From Isoetes taiwanensis (taxonomy: Eukaryota > Streptophyta > Lycopodiopsida > Isoetales > Isoetaceae), in NCBI GenBank assembly GCA_021234155.1, contig JAJEKV010000059.1:7043172-7107171 (forward strand): a stretch of DNA of 64,000 bases, in the 5' to 3' direction. Made by a program: the position numbers and the translations under genes. This document shows, piece after piece, positions 1 to 12,889 of this stretch. Each line of letters begins with the position of its first letter. The stretch's first letter is position 1. Under the pieces are notes generated by a model, which was given only the letters and a program-made list of their open reading frames with translations, had not been told where the DNA came from and searched no databases.

Positions 1-68
1 ATAAATTTTGAGTTTGCTACGAAGGTTTTAAGTGAGGAGGTTAATTTAACCCTAATAGACCACATGTG

Positions 69-165
69 CCCTTCAATGGACCATTAAGTGCCCTTCAATG
101 GACCACTAAGTACCCTTCAATAGACCACTTAGGACCTTCAATGGACCACATGGGACCTTTAATAG
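69..165. repeat. 22-bp tandem repeat, about 4.5 units
   Basis: Units start with CCCTTCAATGGACCA at 69, 91, 113 and 135 (the fourth unit is 21 bp) and a partial unit follows at 156. There are no spacers, so this is a simple minisatellite. Confidence 0.9.
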
Positions 166-3100
166 CAAACTGCTTACTTGCAAGGTATATTACATCAAAT
201 TTTTTATAGATTTATGTCTTACACTATTCTAGAGGCCTGCATGCCCCTAAATCCCTGCCATAACTGCATGGAGTTCGACCTTCATGGTCTAAAACAATCT
301 AAAACAATCTGTAAACCATCCAGACAACACATCTTGTTCCAAAACCAAAACATGACCAAAATGTTTATGAAAGTGAGAAATAATTTACAACAGTATTGGC
401 ATGAAGATGCGACCCTTTTACTTCTCAAACAACAAATGAGAATATGTAATTCAATATTTTTACAATGGATTCTTATTAAACAAAAATCAATATACATCAA
501 AAAATAATTTTAGTGCTTGCCTGAACTGGGCTGAACGTAATATATCAGTGAAACATCAAAAGTTCAAATGTGTCAAGTTTAGAAACACACCAACCACTGA
601 AGAAAACTTTGTGAACCAACCACAGAAGCAACCTTTGTAATGAGAGATGTTCTCTTAACATGTTCAATGATACACTGTCTTCTACCCTGTTCAGTGATTT
701 ACTGCCTTTGGGATGTTTGAAAATGTACACTTGTCCGCATTCAGGCCCTCTAGTTTCATTCTACTATATACATGCTCTCATGCTGCCAGAATTTCCCATG
801 TAAGCTTAGAGTCTCCAACACTGTAATCAGTAAAATTTTCAAAACCCTATCTATCTTAAACATACCCTACCCAAACACGCAAAGGTGTCACAAAATGACT
901 TCTTGTCCCACCATTGCCACAAAGACAGAGAGCTTAAATTAGAATTTGACCACTAAATTTTTTCTAACAAGTTGATTGCATTCAATGCAATTATGAGACA
1001 AACATCTAATATGAGAGAAGAAATTTACCATGTGCTATGGAAGAAGGAAGTCTCATGGGTACAAATGGACATAATTATAAATTTGTCTTTGGATTAGTCG
1101 ATAAAATATGTATTATTTAAATAATCAACTCAAACTGCACTGTGCTATTTCTCGCTTCCTGTCTAGCATGTACGCTAAGTTCTCCCCATGGAGGGTCATC
1201 TTCCTCGGCTCTTTTGCGACTCAAAGGAGAAGAATCTAAGTTACTGTTGTCTACAGTCTTTTCTAATCACTTATTCTCATAGCTTTAGATGTTGCTGTAT
1301 TCCATGGACACTGCATGACCATCAGTCAATGGGTTAAAGATGAATAGTAAAGATAATAATAACCACTAATGAATAGTTCATCACAATTTCTGCCATTTTA
1401 TAACTAGAATAGAATTGGAAGTAACTTAGCTCATCACCATATTCACCAACTCAAAATTCACCTGCGTTATTTCTGCTTCTCTATCTAGCAAGCTTTATGA
1501 TGTTGGTACAGGCATAGTCTGTGTTCTACATGTTTCTTTGTCCTTGAAGAACAAAACACAAGCATTTAACGAGTTATTTGTGTGCAAAATTTGCTCTTGT
1601 GCCATATCCTCATTGCACTATCCTCCTTGTACTTGTATTTGGCCATTGAGATGCAATCAGATTATGTTACCATATGTTGGTAAATGTGTTGTCTGCGTCA
1701 GACTTGTTTCCCTGTGCCTGATACCCAAAACATAAAGTATTTACTTTATGCCAATCATCTCCAATTCCATATCCTCCTCATTGCTATCTCCACTTGCCGT
1801 ATGCTGATACAAAGGATACCACATATATCAATTATACAGACTTGCAATATCCAGCAATTGACCAAGCCTTAGAAGCACATCAGGGAAATGTATTCACCAA
1901 TTGAAACTGCAATTGTGCAACTTCGGGTTCTCTATCCACTGGCTCCATTAACATGGCATATGCATGGTCTTTGTTTGACGTGTTTCTTTGTGTTTCCTAC
2001 CAAAAACACCAGCATCTCTACTTGTGTATACAGTTTGCTCCAATGCCATGTCTTCGTTCTCACTGCATTAAGATGCATCCCCATCTAGTGGACACTGATA
2101 TCTGCTTGATCTCAAAGTTAGCAAAATTTCTTGAGCAATCTAGTTGGGCAAGCCACCTACAAAGATTTTCTTTTCTATATATGAATGTATGTAATGCTTG
2201 AAGAAAGGGGCACCTAAAGTATGTAGGCATCTGAGATGAAAAGAATGACAAGTTAAATGCCACGGCTCAGTTTTCTAATTTACTGCAGATAACAGAAGGG
2301 GACAACTAACAAGCTTGCACTTCCAAGTTGCTCATCAGTCATAACAAATAGGGTATTTTTGAGCCTTAACCAGACAGGATGTTGAATGAGCAATTGGACA
2401 AATGAGGGCCATCATATATAATCACATTGGGCCTCAGTTGTTTTGGTATTTGGTCCATTAGCTTCTATTCAGAGAACTCTATCTGCCTTTAACAAACAAC
2501 AGATAAATCCCATAACACAATGCATGGGGTGAATCCGTTCATATTTTAAACCATACATCTAAATCCCATTATTTCAAAGAGTACAAATAAAAATGATAAT
2601 CTTTGATGCGCGTTTTCTTTCTATTGACAGAATTTGATGTTGTGGTAGTGTCCCTACCGACAGATCAGTGCCAAGTTAGAAAAATGGTGTAAGTGATAAA
2701 CCCTAGCTCAAGCTTTCATGACCGTAGAATTGAAAACACAGAGAAAATGCCTAAATTATCTGTTTTCTCAAGCTGAAGTAGCTCAAATTGCTACGGAAAA
2801 AGCAAAGGAAAAAGATCATAGCACTTATTTTGGATGACAAGCTGAGCACCCCTCGCTGAAGCCGCCTCCTTTGATCGATGCTGCATCTAGAGCTTCTCGC
2901 AAGTGTCGGACGAAGGGAAATTGGTGGTCGAATGAAGGTCCACCAGTGGGCGAAAAGGAGGAAAGATATTGGCGGATAACAGGTGTTAAAAGAGTCCAGG
3001 AATGGTAATACGACGGAGGACGGTCACCCTCCCCTAGCTGACATTATCTTATTGAAGAATGGAGTTTACCATGATTCTGGTGAGAAAGTATGGAGTTGGT

Positions 3101-3453
3101 AGTGCTTTTTATTCAATCGTTTCCATGGTTAATAATTGACTTTAGCCGGAATCTTATTAGAGACGGGGGATATGCTATGTGCCTCCTCCATAGGGTGGCA
3201 AAAAAACACCCGATATACAAATATACAGTGCCATATATGGTTTTTCCTACAAGGCAAAGTTGACCCCTTTCCACAAAAAAATTTCTTTTCACTAATCCTT
3301 TTTATATCACTAATCCAAGCTCGAACATTCAAGGTACCTCGAGATGGGAGCCCTAAAAATGAAATACCTAGTGTACATAATACCTACAAAGCTTGAAATT
3401 AATTCCTCCAAATACATAGTGGTCTAAAAAACTAATGCCCATACAGAAAATAC

Positions 3454-3551
3454 AATACAATGTTCCATTACATAAAAGAACAGAAATGCAATAATGCTCC
3501 TCAATACAATGTTCCATTACATAAAAGAACAGAAATGCAATAATGCTCCTC
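3454..3551. repeat. 49-bp perfect tandem duplication
   Basis: Positions 3454-3502 and 3503-3551 are identical; the unit begins AATACAATGTTCC and ends AATGCTCCTC. The identity indicates a recent slippage or repair event, 21 bp outside the left end of the large element that starts at 3573. Confidence 0.93.
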
Positions 3552-3883
3552 AGGAGTCAAACCTAAGTACTAAAGTCGCATTTAATTAAAATGGGTCAGA
3601 TTCTAATGTTTGGGACTTATGTAGTAAAATGAGACGCGTATAATTTTTTCTTTTTTGCATTGACTCATTAGGACAATTCACATCATAGAACCACAACCGG
3701 TTCTTATGTCTTTCTCATAAAATCCATAGACAAGCAATGGAGAGAGTTCTCAAGAATTCGAAGGGACATGCTTAGCATAACACATAAATAATATTATCTA
3801 CCCTCATACAATCTCATACAATGCTATAGTGTAGAGGTTGCTCTTGGCTTTATCCGTTTCCCTTTTGGAGATCTTGTAGGTCT

Positions 3884-6800
3884 TGTCCTTTGCAATGCGA
3901 CAAGAAGGACATAACTATAGGACACACTCCACTAATTCTCTCCTTTGAGGATCAGCAGGATTTGTCCTCCACTTTTTCTCCGAGCAGTCAGAATATTGTT
4001 TCTTCAAGTTGCCTTTCTTATGCCTCCCAGCGGGCTCCCAATATTAAACCTGGAACCCAAGACGCAACTCTTCTCCATCGGGCATGGTGGTGGTAACATC
4101 AAAGATTGCCATCCCTAACCATATTGGACAGCTCTCATTGTCAGGCCTGACTAACACAAAGTAGCCTTCCTTGATGTTCTCGAAAGTATCCCACTTAGGA
4201 AGGTCAGACCACCTCAGCTTTGAAGCTTTGCTTCCCACAAACCACTTGGAGCCATTGTTGGGATCTTGTACAACTTTGTTTGACATGCTTGATCCATGTA
4301 AACCCTCTCACCCAGTCTCTGGAATTAAACCATATCTCAACTTCCTCCCCCATGGTTGTTTTGTTTCTAAGCATCATATTACTTTCTCCTAGTAATTGAC
4401 TAGGGAGTCCATGCAATTTTTCTTGAGTGATGAGATATGCTTTTCCTTTCAAGCATCATCCCAGTGGATTATGTATTCCAGATGTAATTACTAAAGTCTT
4501 TTATGTTTTTGAAAGGAGGAAATAGTTTTGGCTCACCTGTAGGAAGAAGAACTTCACCCTTAGACCCCCTTTGCCACATTTCGATGCCATACACAGGCAT
4601 CCATAACTTATTGTCTGGCCTCCATTTATACTGTATGATTGGTATTCCATCTCTCATTCAAATCTTAAACTGTAGTGGCTTTGAGTGGATTGTCAACTGA
4701 TCCTTATCCTCCAACATGTATCCCTCGACAAATGATTTCCAATTTGCAACCTCATTGACTAAGAAGGCCATTGGGAAAGGGTCAATGTAGCTTTCGAGCA
4801 CATTCATGAGTTCAGGGAGACTTGTCACGTTCTCTCTCTTGAGCTTAGTAGAGAAAGTACCGAGGAACATCTATATCATCATGTGTGTGCCCAACCATCA
4901 TGAACCCCACCTTCACAATCTTGAACTATTGAAAGCGTTTTGACAACGCTTGGGCAAAGGATCGAGCTTTGGCAAGGAAGTCTTGTGTTGGTCCATCTTG
5001 TCATGAATCTGACACAAATATCTATCAGGCTGCATCTGAAAAAATGTTCTTTACTGCCAATATAGTTGTCTACATGATATTTGGTCCGTCTGGTGATATG
5101 CAAATTGCTCCCTAATTGCCATCTTTTCTTTTTCTATTATAGTTGATGCAAGTGTATCGTTCAGGCTAAATCCATGTGTTGCACTTAAAGAATGGCAATT
5201 GTTGCAAGACACACACATCAGAAAAGTGAGTTTTCCATAACCTGCTAAAAGATGATTGAGAAAGAGGCCAATCTCCTTTTGCTTCTAGAATTGCATTGAA
5301 CTCTTTAAGGCACTCTCTCTGGATGTAATATTGTGGCAACATTCTTTACACCACTCTAAGACCGTGCTCGTTCACTTTGGACTTATGGGGCATAGTTTGG
5401 GACATGTATTTTACAAAGCTTTCGAAGACTGCAATGGCTCTCAAAGAGTTTGCTCTATATTTCAAAGTGAGTGCTTTGCCAAGCTAGAACACTCTGTGCC
5501 CTCTTCAGACATGTTCCCAGCATCTGTAAAATGATGTCTTGCTCAAGCCAAAAATCCATCTTAATGCTCTCATACATTTCAAGTGATAAAGTAATATCCT
5601 TCTCAAACAAGGACAAAACAGGGTGTGTTTCATTATTAATGTTTTTGTAAATTATATTGTGGCAAAAACTAGAACCGCAACACTCTGCACTCAGAATGTA
5701 TATTCATTCCCTCGTCAAATGATTTCCAATTTGCAACCTCGTCGACTAAAAGGCTTGGGTTAGGGTCAATGTAGCTTTCGAGCACATTCATGAGTTCAAG
5801 GAGACTTGTCACATTCTCACTCTTGAGCTTAGTAGAGAAAGTACTGAGGAATGCATTTATATCATCATGTGTGTCCCAACCATCATGAACCCCACCTTCA
5901 CAATCTTGAAGACTCCTACTACTGTCAAGTATGACATTGCTCCAATATCCGTCTACTCTTTCCAACGGTTATCCAGCTGAACACCTCTGGCAGTTGTTTT
6001 TCTTGTATGGAAACTCATTCCAAGTCCTCCTTGTTTCTTTCGATACTTTTGATGTGAGCTTCTTTATCTGCCTTTGGTAAGTAAGTTCATCCATCAAGGT
6101 ATAAAAAATGGGGGCTGACAGAGAATACCTCCTCCCTTCTACGGTTCCTCTCTTTATTTCCCCAAGCACTTGAAAATCGAACTCACATAGAAATTCAGAT
6201 CATCCTTCCAAAGATCAGGCACAAAATGTCTATAGGTGCCAGTGCCATGTCCATGTGTTAAGACATCCGCTAAACTTACTTTCATTTGAAAAGCATTTTG
6301 ACAATGCTTGGGCAAAGGATCTAGCTTTGGCAAGGAAGTCTTGTGTTGGTCCATCTTGTCATGAATTTGACACAAATATCTATCAGGCTGCATTTGAAAA
6401 AATATTCTTTACTGCCAATATAGTTGTTTATATGATATTTGATCCGACTGGTGATATGCAAATTGCTTCCAATTGCCATCCTTTCTTTTTCTATTGTAGT
6501 TGATGCAAGTGTATCGTTCATCTAAATCCATGTGTTGCACTTAAAGAAGACATACACATCAGAAAAGTGAGTTGTTTATAACCTAGTGAAAGATGATTGA
6601 GAAAGAGGCCAATCTTTTGTTGCTTCTAGAATTGCATTGAACTCTTTAAGCGCTCTTTCCAGATGTAATATTGTGACAACACTCTTTACACCACTCTAAG
6701 ACCATGCTTGTTCACTTTGGACTTATGGGGCATAGATTGGGACATGTATTTTACAAAGCTTTCAAAGGCTGCAATGGCTCTCAAAGAGTTTGCTCTAGAT

Positions 6801-7023
6801 TTCAGTGTGAGTGCATTGCCATGCTAGAACACTTTGTGCCCTCTTCAGACATGTTCCCAGCATCTGTAAAATGATGTCTTGCTCAAGCCAAGAATCCATC
6901 TTAATGCTCTCATACATACCCTCAGGCCCTTCAAGTGATAAAGTAATATCCTTGTGTATTCATCATAGCAGGAATTTCTACACAAGGAGTAGATGAAATA
7001 AATCATGTCTTTTTGAAGTTCTC
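3884..7023 (-). pseudogene. transposase-like gene, middle and C-terminal part (outer copy)
   Basis: This is the 3' part of a minus-strand gene whose 5' part lies at 9894-10512, beyond the foldback insertion. Visible pieces in gene order are an IHDKMDQHKT block with a following THGHGTGTYRHFV block (6393-6154), a GHTHDDID block (about 4870-4910), a NVTSLPELMNVLESYIDP block (4658-4870), and a C-terminal GYFVLVRPDNE...PIWLGMA block (4286-4044). Conserved Asp residues in the HDKMD and GHTHDDID blocks look like DDE transposase catalytic motifs, but I cannot name the superfamily. A tandem duplication repeats the middle: about 4720-5580 matches about 5700-6940, and the first unit lacks roughly 360 bp present in the second (5920-6280). 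Frameshifts and stops are frequent, so it is a pseudogene. Confidence 0.65.
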
Positions 7024-7027
7024 CTAT

Positions 7028-9889
7028 ATGACATATTCAACAAAATTTGGACTTATTCAGATTTAATAGATAGCACTTCAAGAATGCCATTATAAGAATA
7101 TATGTATTGTTTGATTTTTCTTGATTGTTATAATTTTTATAAGTTTTAATTATATATGTTTATCTTTCAATTAAAACTATAATGGTTATCAAAGAATAAG
7201 CTTGATTTCCAAACTATTTTTCATTTGAATCTATTTAGAATTAGACATTTCAAGAATATAAAAATTTCAATTTCTAGTGATTTAACAGATTCAAAATTTA
7301 GCAATCATGATAACTAAATGAAATCTGATGGTTTGATAAGCAAATGACTTAAAACTATTATCAGAATTTCATAATTTATAAACTTTTACACTTTTAAAAT
7401 TAATTAATGATATAAATGATATTGGTTTAATAATAACTATTGATTAATTTATTATTAATGAAATAAAATATATTGATATTTAATCAATAATTATAAACTA
7501 TTTATTTTTTGTTAAATATAAATGTAATCATTTAATTAATTTCAATTTAAAACTTTCTTTAAATATTTTGAAAAGAATAGCATTTTAATTATACAGAGTT
7601 ATCTTAGATGAAAATTAATTCTAAATAGATGAAACCGAGAATTAGTTTAGAAAACAACTTTAAACTTTAGTAAGTATCATATTTTTTTATCTAAAGATAA
7701 ACAGAACAAATTATTAAAATCAATAAGTGCTAAAAATACATATAATATTATCATGGCATCCTTGAAGTACATTTATTAGATTTGAATAAGTCTAAATTTT
7801 GTTAAATATGTCATATAGCAAATGTATAGTTTACCTCATTTTCGTCTTGTACTTCTTTCACCTCTTGAGCTTTTTCTTGTGCTAGATTGACTGTGGTTGG
7901 TCTCCTTCCTCCTCGACCTCTATTCCCTTGATTGCTTCCTTCTCTGGAATATTTCGCTTTTCCTCTCCCATAATCTTTTGGGGAGGAGCCTGGCATTCAC
8001 GTTTAAAAAAAAAAAAAGCGATTAGAGTTGAGCGATTAGGAGCGATTAGGAACAACGCACACATACCCGAAGATGGATGCGGATTCTCAGCATAACGAAA
8101 GGTAAGCGCTGGCATTTCTTTTAGCAAGCATTAAATGCCTTTCTTTTAGCAAGAAGATCTTGGTCATGAATCTGTGGAAGACTAATTCTTCAAAGAATCA
8201 TGAATTCTTTGAAGCTACAGCCCGATCCGTTCGTTGAATTCTTTGAATCCGTTCGGACGGTCAGCGCCGATGATAGAGATCTTTGAATTCTTTGAATCCG
8301 TTCGGACGGTCGACGCCCGATCCGTTCTTTGAATTCTAGGGTGTTTCTGACTGATAATGGAATAGACTAAGGCATCCTTGTGCTTGAGCAGTCTCAAAGT
8401 ATATTGCTGCAAGGTCTTTTTTATGGCTTGGTTTGTTCTAGACAAGAAATAGCTTACCTTAATCCAATTTGTACTCAACTTCTGATCTGAGTAACTCCAC
8501 TAAGTACTAACGGGTCCATCCATTCAGCAAAAAATTGAAGCAGTTATTTGCACGCTTAGGACACGAGCTGATAATGCTGGGAAAAGCACTCCATTTTTTA
8601 TGTGGAGCTTTTGTTGAGATGCATATGAAAGAGGAATTTTTATCAAGGGATATGAAAGCGAGCCTGCAAATCCAGAATCCGACTGCTGCCACTATGACGT
8701 ATTTAACAAAATTTGGACTTATTCAAGTTTAATAGAGAGCACTTCAAAAATGCCATTATAAGAATATATGTATTGTTTGATTCTTCTTGATTGTTATAAT
8801 TTTTATAAGTTTTAATTATATAAGTTTTTATCTTTAAATTAAAACTATAATGGTTATCAAAGAATAAAGTTGATTTCTAAACTAATTTTCATTTGAATCT
8901 ATCTAAAATTAGACATTTCAAGGACATAAAAATTTCCATTTCTAGTGATCTAACAGATTCAAAATTTGGCAATCGTGATAATTTCAAATAAAATCTGATG
9001 GTTTGATAAACGATTTTCACAATTTACAAAATTTTACACTTTTAAAAATACTTTAACAAAAATTTTAGATTAAAATTAATTAAATGATATAATTGGTTTC
9101 ATAATAATTATTGAATAATTTATTATTGATGAAATAAAATATATTGACAATTAATGAATAACTAGCTATTTATTAAACATAAATGTAATCATTTAATGAA
9201 TTACAGTTCTTCCTCTGGCAGTTCTTCATCCTACACAAGCTCCACATGAACTTGCTGCACAAGCTCCCGCACAAGCTCCCGCTCCTGCACAAGCTCCCGC
9301 TCATCTAAGATAGCTCTGTATAATTAAAATGTTATTTTTTTCAAAATATTTAAAGAAAATTTGAGATTGAAATTCATTAAATTATTACATTTATGTTAAA
9401 AAAAAAATTAATAGTTTATTATTGATTAATTGTCAATATATTTTATTTCATCAATAGTAAATTATTCAATAATTATTATGAAACCAGTAACTTAATATCA
9501 TTTAATTAATTTCAATCTAAAACTTTTGTTAAAGTATTTTTAAAAGTCTAAAATTTAGTAAATTGTGAAAATCGCTTATCAAACCATCAGATTTTATTTA
9601 AAATTATCGCGATTGCCAGATTTTGAATCTGTTAGATTACTGAAAATTGAAATTTTTATGTCCTTGAAATGTCTAATTTTAGATAGATCCAAATAAAAAT
9701 TAGTTTAGAAATCAATTTTATTCTTTGATAACCATTATAGTTTTAATTTAAAGATAAACTTATATAATTAAAACTTATAAAAATTATAACAATCAAGAAG
9801 AATCAAACAATACATATATTCTTATAACGGCGTTTTTGAAGTGCTCTCTATTAAACTTGAATAAGTCCAAATTTTGTTAAATATGTCAT
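7028..9889. mobile_element. AT-rich foldback insertion with 4-bp target duplication
   Basis: The ends are inverted repeats (ATGACATATT at 7028, AATATGTCAT ending 9889), flanked by CTAT at 7024-7027 and 9890-9893. Removing 7028-9889 plus one CTAT rejoins the transposase-like gene exactly as it reads in the inner copy near 15160. The inside has two palindromic arms built from the same sequence: 7028-7814, which itself ends in AATATGTCAT, and 8694-9889, which begins ATGACGTATT. Between them, 7815-8693 is less AT-rich, with a direct repeat of GAATCCGTTCGGACGGTC (8232-8317) and a short minus-strand frame rich in Gly and Arg (7811-7996). The loop of the right arm contains GCACAAGCTCCCGCT repeats (9255-9305). 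No transposase was recognised, so it is probably non-autonomous. Confidence 0.75.
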
Positions 9890-9893
9890 CTAT

Positions 9894-10512
9894 GTACTGG
9901 GATCTTATTTCAACAAGGTCATCCACGCTATACTAAATCTGTGCAATCGAGATTGCAACTCTCTTGTCCTCTGACTGCTTCTGGGTGTTCTTTGATTGTT
10001 GTCCTACTTTTCATCCTTCGCAGTTGCCTCTCACTTCTAGCCCTCTTTGATGCCTTTGGTTGCCTTTTATGAAACAAGTAGCGCCTCTTCCTTATAATCA
10101 ACAGATGCTCATCCATCACCAAGTCTTCCATATGACCTTGGTGGGGCTTTAAGGTATCTTCTTGAGTTGGGGCTTTCAGGTCCTTCCCATCTTTGTAAAT
10201 AATATGTCTAATTGGTCATCTTAGTTGAATTTGAGACTCGAGCAGCCCAAAGCATACAATGCAATCACTGGAGGTCCCTTGGGACATGATGGTATCAATT
10301 TAGATATGCAGCCTTCCAATGCCAACATCTAGATGGTCATCCCCAAGCCTTTGACTATTACCACTATCAGATGGATCTACCGCGGTTATGATACCCTCTA
10401 CAAAGATTGTCCCCGTGCATGGATGCATCAAAAAAGCATCCATCTTTCTCCATTGGAGCCTAGGGAATTGTCTCACGCTTGCCTTGCTTTTCTCGATTTC
10501 AATTGAAGCCAT
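9894..10512 (-). pseudogene. transposase-like gene, N-terminal part (outer copy)
   Basis: Translation from the ATG at 10512 gives MASIEIEKSKASVRQFPRLQ, then WRKMDAFLMHP, and a later DTIMSQGTSSDCIVCFGLLE block, matching the start of the inner copy (15769-15384). Stops interrupt it (for example after GRLHI). The 3' piece at 10131-9928 is very basic (RKRRYLFHKRQPKASKRAR), which suggests DNA or RNA binding. The gene continues at 7023 after the foldback insertion. The ATG was chosen because both copies start near this point and diverge upstream. Confidence 0.6.
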
Positions 10513-10870
10513 TTCCTATATGAAAAAAATTCCTAATCTATATTAAAAATGCCATTAAAAAACAATCAACAATTCAAGAAAACATTGCATTAACATTCCA
10601 CATTTAGCAAAATTTATTGCATTAATATTTAATATTGAACTTAAAACCATTGCACCAATATTTAACATTTAACAAAGTCCATTGCATTTAACATTTCCAA
10701 AAATAAAAAGTCAATGCACTAACAATAAACGTTTTAGCCAGTATTTAGGCTACTTTACTCCTCCTTTCTTCGAACTCTGTTCTGTGACTTTGTCTGACTC
10801 TCTTAGAAGTTCGATCGAGGCGATCATCACCGAAAATGCAAGCTGGTTCATGTCATATAACGTTGGCTTG
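10513..10870. promoter_or_regulatory. intergenic region between divergent transposon genes (outer copy)
   Basis: This gap lies between the start of the minus-strand gene (10512) and the plus-strand leader exon that ends at 10966. It is AT-rich and holds degenerate repeats (CATTGCATTAACATT and similar). By position it should carry both promoters, but I cannot point to a specific TATA box. Confidence 0.3.
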
Positions 10871-11167
10871 CTCTACGAATTGTGACACATCAAACGTTGA
10901 AGTCCTTACTCAAACCTTCTCCTCGAAAGGTCGATACAGCTTGAGAAGAAAGTGAGGATTCTTTAGTAAGTTTTTTGCGCTATAACATTTGATTTTTGTT
11001 TTTGGAATCTGTGTTCTTACTTCCATGTGGTTTTGACACTATTTAGAGGAGCTTAAAGTCCCCTGATACCATTGCCAACCCGATAAACCCCTATTCTTGA
11101 TTTGGAAGTTCATATTAGAGAACAAACCAGCTATGGAGCTGGCTTCTTCTTCCTTTCAATCCGCCAG
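10871..11167 (+). CDS. plus-strand leader exons of the element (outer copy)
   Basis: A leader exon ends at 10966 before a GTAAGTTTT donor, and a second exon runs from 11047 (acceptor TTTAG) to 11167 (donor GTATGTTC). The second exon has an ATG at 11133 and codes MELASSSFQSA before the donor. The inner copy has the same arrangement at 16482, 16565 and 16632-16678, with similar bases around every splice site and the same coding phase (35 and 47 nt). That conservation supports a real transcript. The downstream exons were not found: the palindrome array begins at 11520, so the gene is truncated here or has a long intron. Confidence 0.45.
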
Positions 11168-11519
11168 GTATGTTCTTAAGAGCCTTTATTGATTTTTTTT
11201 CCTGTTTAGGATTACTATTTTTAGATAGGTCAAGTTCAGGAACTCTGTTCAGATGGGCCATGGTTATTGTAGAGCCCTGAATAAGAAACAGAAATTTAAC
11301 TGTCGCCTAGGAATCTCTCACAAAGAGACAAAAGAGAAAAAGGATTGTAGGTCATGGCTCTTTTCTAAAGAAACCAGAATCGGTTGCATTGGATTGCTTT
11401 ATAAACATACCAGAGAAATTAGAAGATTGCAATATCAAACCTAGTAACCCAAATTACGTCATGCCTTGCAGGATTTGCATCATGATATCACTAGGAGGCT
11501 CAGTCTAGTTTGAGTCATT

Positions 11520-12525
11520 CCTGGCTCGCGAGTTGAGAACGCCTCAGCCTGGGTTGTATTCTCGACTCGCGAGTTCAGAACTATTCTCGACTCGTGAGAC
11601 GAGAAAGCTTCCACTGACACCTAGACTAGATCCCTCCCCCCACGCTCCCTTGTGCAGATTTGTCCAGTCTTCCGGTTTATTTTTGACTCGCGAGTTGAGA
11701 ATGCCACCATCCAGATTGAATCCCTTCACTCCAAGACTGAAAGAGTAGAGGGGCTCAATCTTGATAGTCGCATTCTTGACTCGCGAGTCGAGAATGCCAA
11801 CTTGATACTACATTCTCAACTCACGAGTCGAGATATGCCTCAATCCACACTAATCTCTATAGCAATCCTGACTGGTTAGTTGAGACTGACTATTCTTGAC
11901 CTGCGAGTCGAAGGTGCCTCTACCCAGACTGGATCCCTCTCCTTCGAGATTCGAAGGGAAGGGGCCTGACATCTACGATTTGCGACTCAAGGCTGCATTC
12001 TCGACTCGTGAGACGAGATATGCCTCAATCCACACTAACCTCTCTAGCAATCCCGACCTGCTAGTCGAGATTGCCTAGTCTGGGTGGAGGCATCTACGAT
12101 TTTTGACTCGTGAGTCGAGGTATGCCTCAATCCACACTAAGCCTTATAGCAATCTCAACTGGCTAGTTGGGATTGCCCATTCTCGACTCACGAGTCGAAG
12201 ATGCCTCTACCTAGACTGGATTCCTCTCCTTCGAATCCGCGAAGGGGAGGGTCTAGTTTGAGTGGAGGCATCCACAATTTTTGACTCGAGGCTATATTCT
12301 CGACTCCGAGTTGAGATATGCCTCAATTCACACTAACCCCTCTAGCAATCCCGAATGGCTAGTTGGGACTGCCTATTCTCGACTCGCGAGTGAAGGTGCC
12401 TCTACCCAGACTGGATCCCTCTCCATCAAATTCTTGAACGGGAGGGGCCTAGTTTGAGTGGAGGCATCTATGATTTGCAAGTCGAGACTACATTCTCGAC
12501 ACGTGCATTGGGATATACCTCCTCT
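11520..12525. repeat. palindrome-rich degenerate tandem array (outer copy)
   Basis: About eleven copies of a short palindrome occur, with core CTCGACTCGCGAGTCGAG and variants such as CTCGACTCGTGAGACGAG (11559, 11585, 11770, 11813, 11995, 12183, 12374 and others). They sit within longer units that also share ATGCCTCAATCCACACTAA (about 11836, 12022, 12123, 12320) and CTACCCAGACTGGATCCCTC. The unit length varies from about 100 to 200 bp, so this is not a regular satellite. Confidence 0.85.
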
Positions 12526-12529
12526 AGAA

Positions 12530-12662
12530 ATTGAACTCTGTTCTCTATCTAAGAAATCTAACCCTGCCCTTTATCTACGAAATTGAACTCTCCCCTCTAT
12601 CTAAAAAGTGAACTCTGCCCTCTATCTAAGAAATCGAACTCTACCCGCCATCCAAGAAATCA
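12530..12662. repeat. 26-bp degenerate tandem repeat, five units
   Basis: Units of the form GAACTCTGCCCTCTATCTAA plus GAAATC repeat about five times, ending just before the GTAA target duplication of the inner element. Confidence 0.8.
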
Positions 12663-12677
12663 ACTTTCGTATGGTAA

Positions 12678-12702
12678 AAGTCGTATTTAATTAAAGTGGG
12701 AC
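12678..12702 (+). repeat. left 25-bp terminal inverted repeat
   Basis: It is the exact reverse complement of 26131-26155 and is preceded by the GTAA target duplication. The outer copy has a diverged version at 3573-3597. Confidence 0.9.
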
Positions 12703-12889
12703 AAATCTTAAATTTTGGGACTCAGACTGAAAATGGGACTCACACCCCATAAAATTTTTTTTGAATTGATTGCTTGAATAGAATTACAGATCACACACAA
12801 AGAATTGGGTTACTTGTTTTCCTCATAAATTTTACAAACCACCGGTTGAGAAAGTTTTCAAGCTTCTCAATATTATCTACCCTCATACA

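Larger units (their letters stand above)
1..3572. other. gene-free AT-rich DNA
   Basis: I see no supported gene here; reading frames are short and lack family motifs. Three diverged units can be recognised near 1120, 1440 and 1895, each starting with a CAACTCAAA-like stretch followed by a TCTATCTAGCA-like stretch, and 1505-1640 resembles 1955-2085, so part of the region is an old degenerate repeat. A somewhat GC-richer patch at 2850-3050 could be transcribed leader sequence, but nothing proves it. Confidence 0.5.
3573..12677. mobile_element. outer copy of large TIR element, left part
   Basis: The terminus at 3573-3597 (AAGTCGCATTTAATTAAAAT and on) matches the 25-bp terminal repeat of the inner copy at 12678 with only a few changes, and the following 100 bp also align. 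The order inside is the same as in the inner copy: minus-strand transposase-like gene, plus-strand leader exons near 10.9-11.2 kb, then the palindrome-rich zone at 11.5-12.5 kb. The copy is interrupted by a foldback element at 7028-9889 and by the inner copy at 12678-26155. Its likely continuation is 26160-26800, which resembles 18590-19110 of the inner copy. I did not find its right terminus; it is probably lost. Confidence 0.7.

Noticed and set aside
69-165. Possible CRISPR-like array
   Set aside because: The 22-bp units are contiguous without spacers; it is a minisatellite in plant-like DNA.
11520-12525. Possible CRISPR array made of palindromic repeats
   Set aside because: Spacing is irregular, the sequences between palindromes are themselves related, and the context is a plant transposon.
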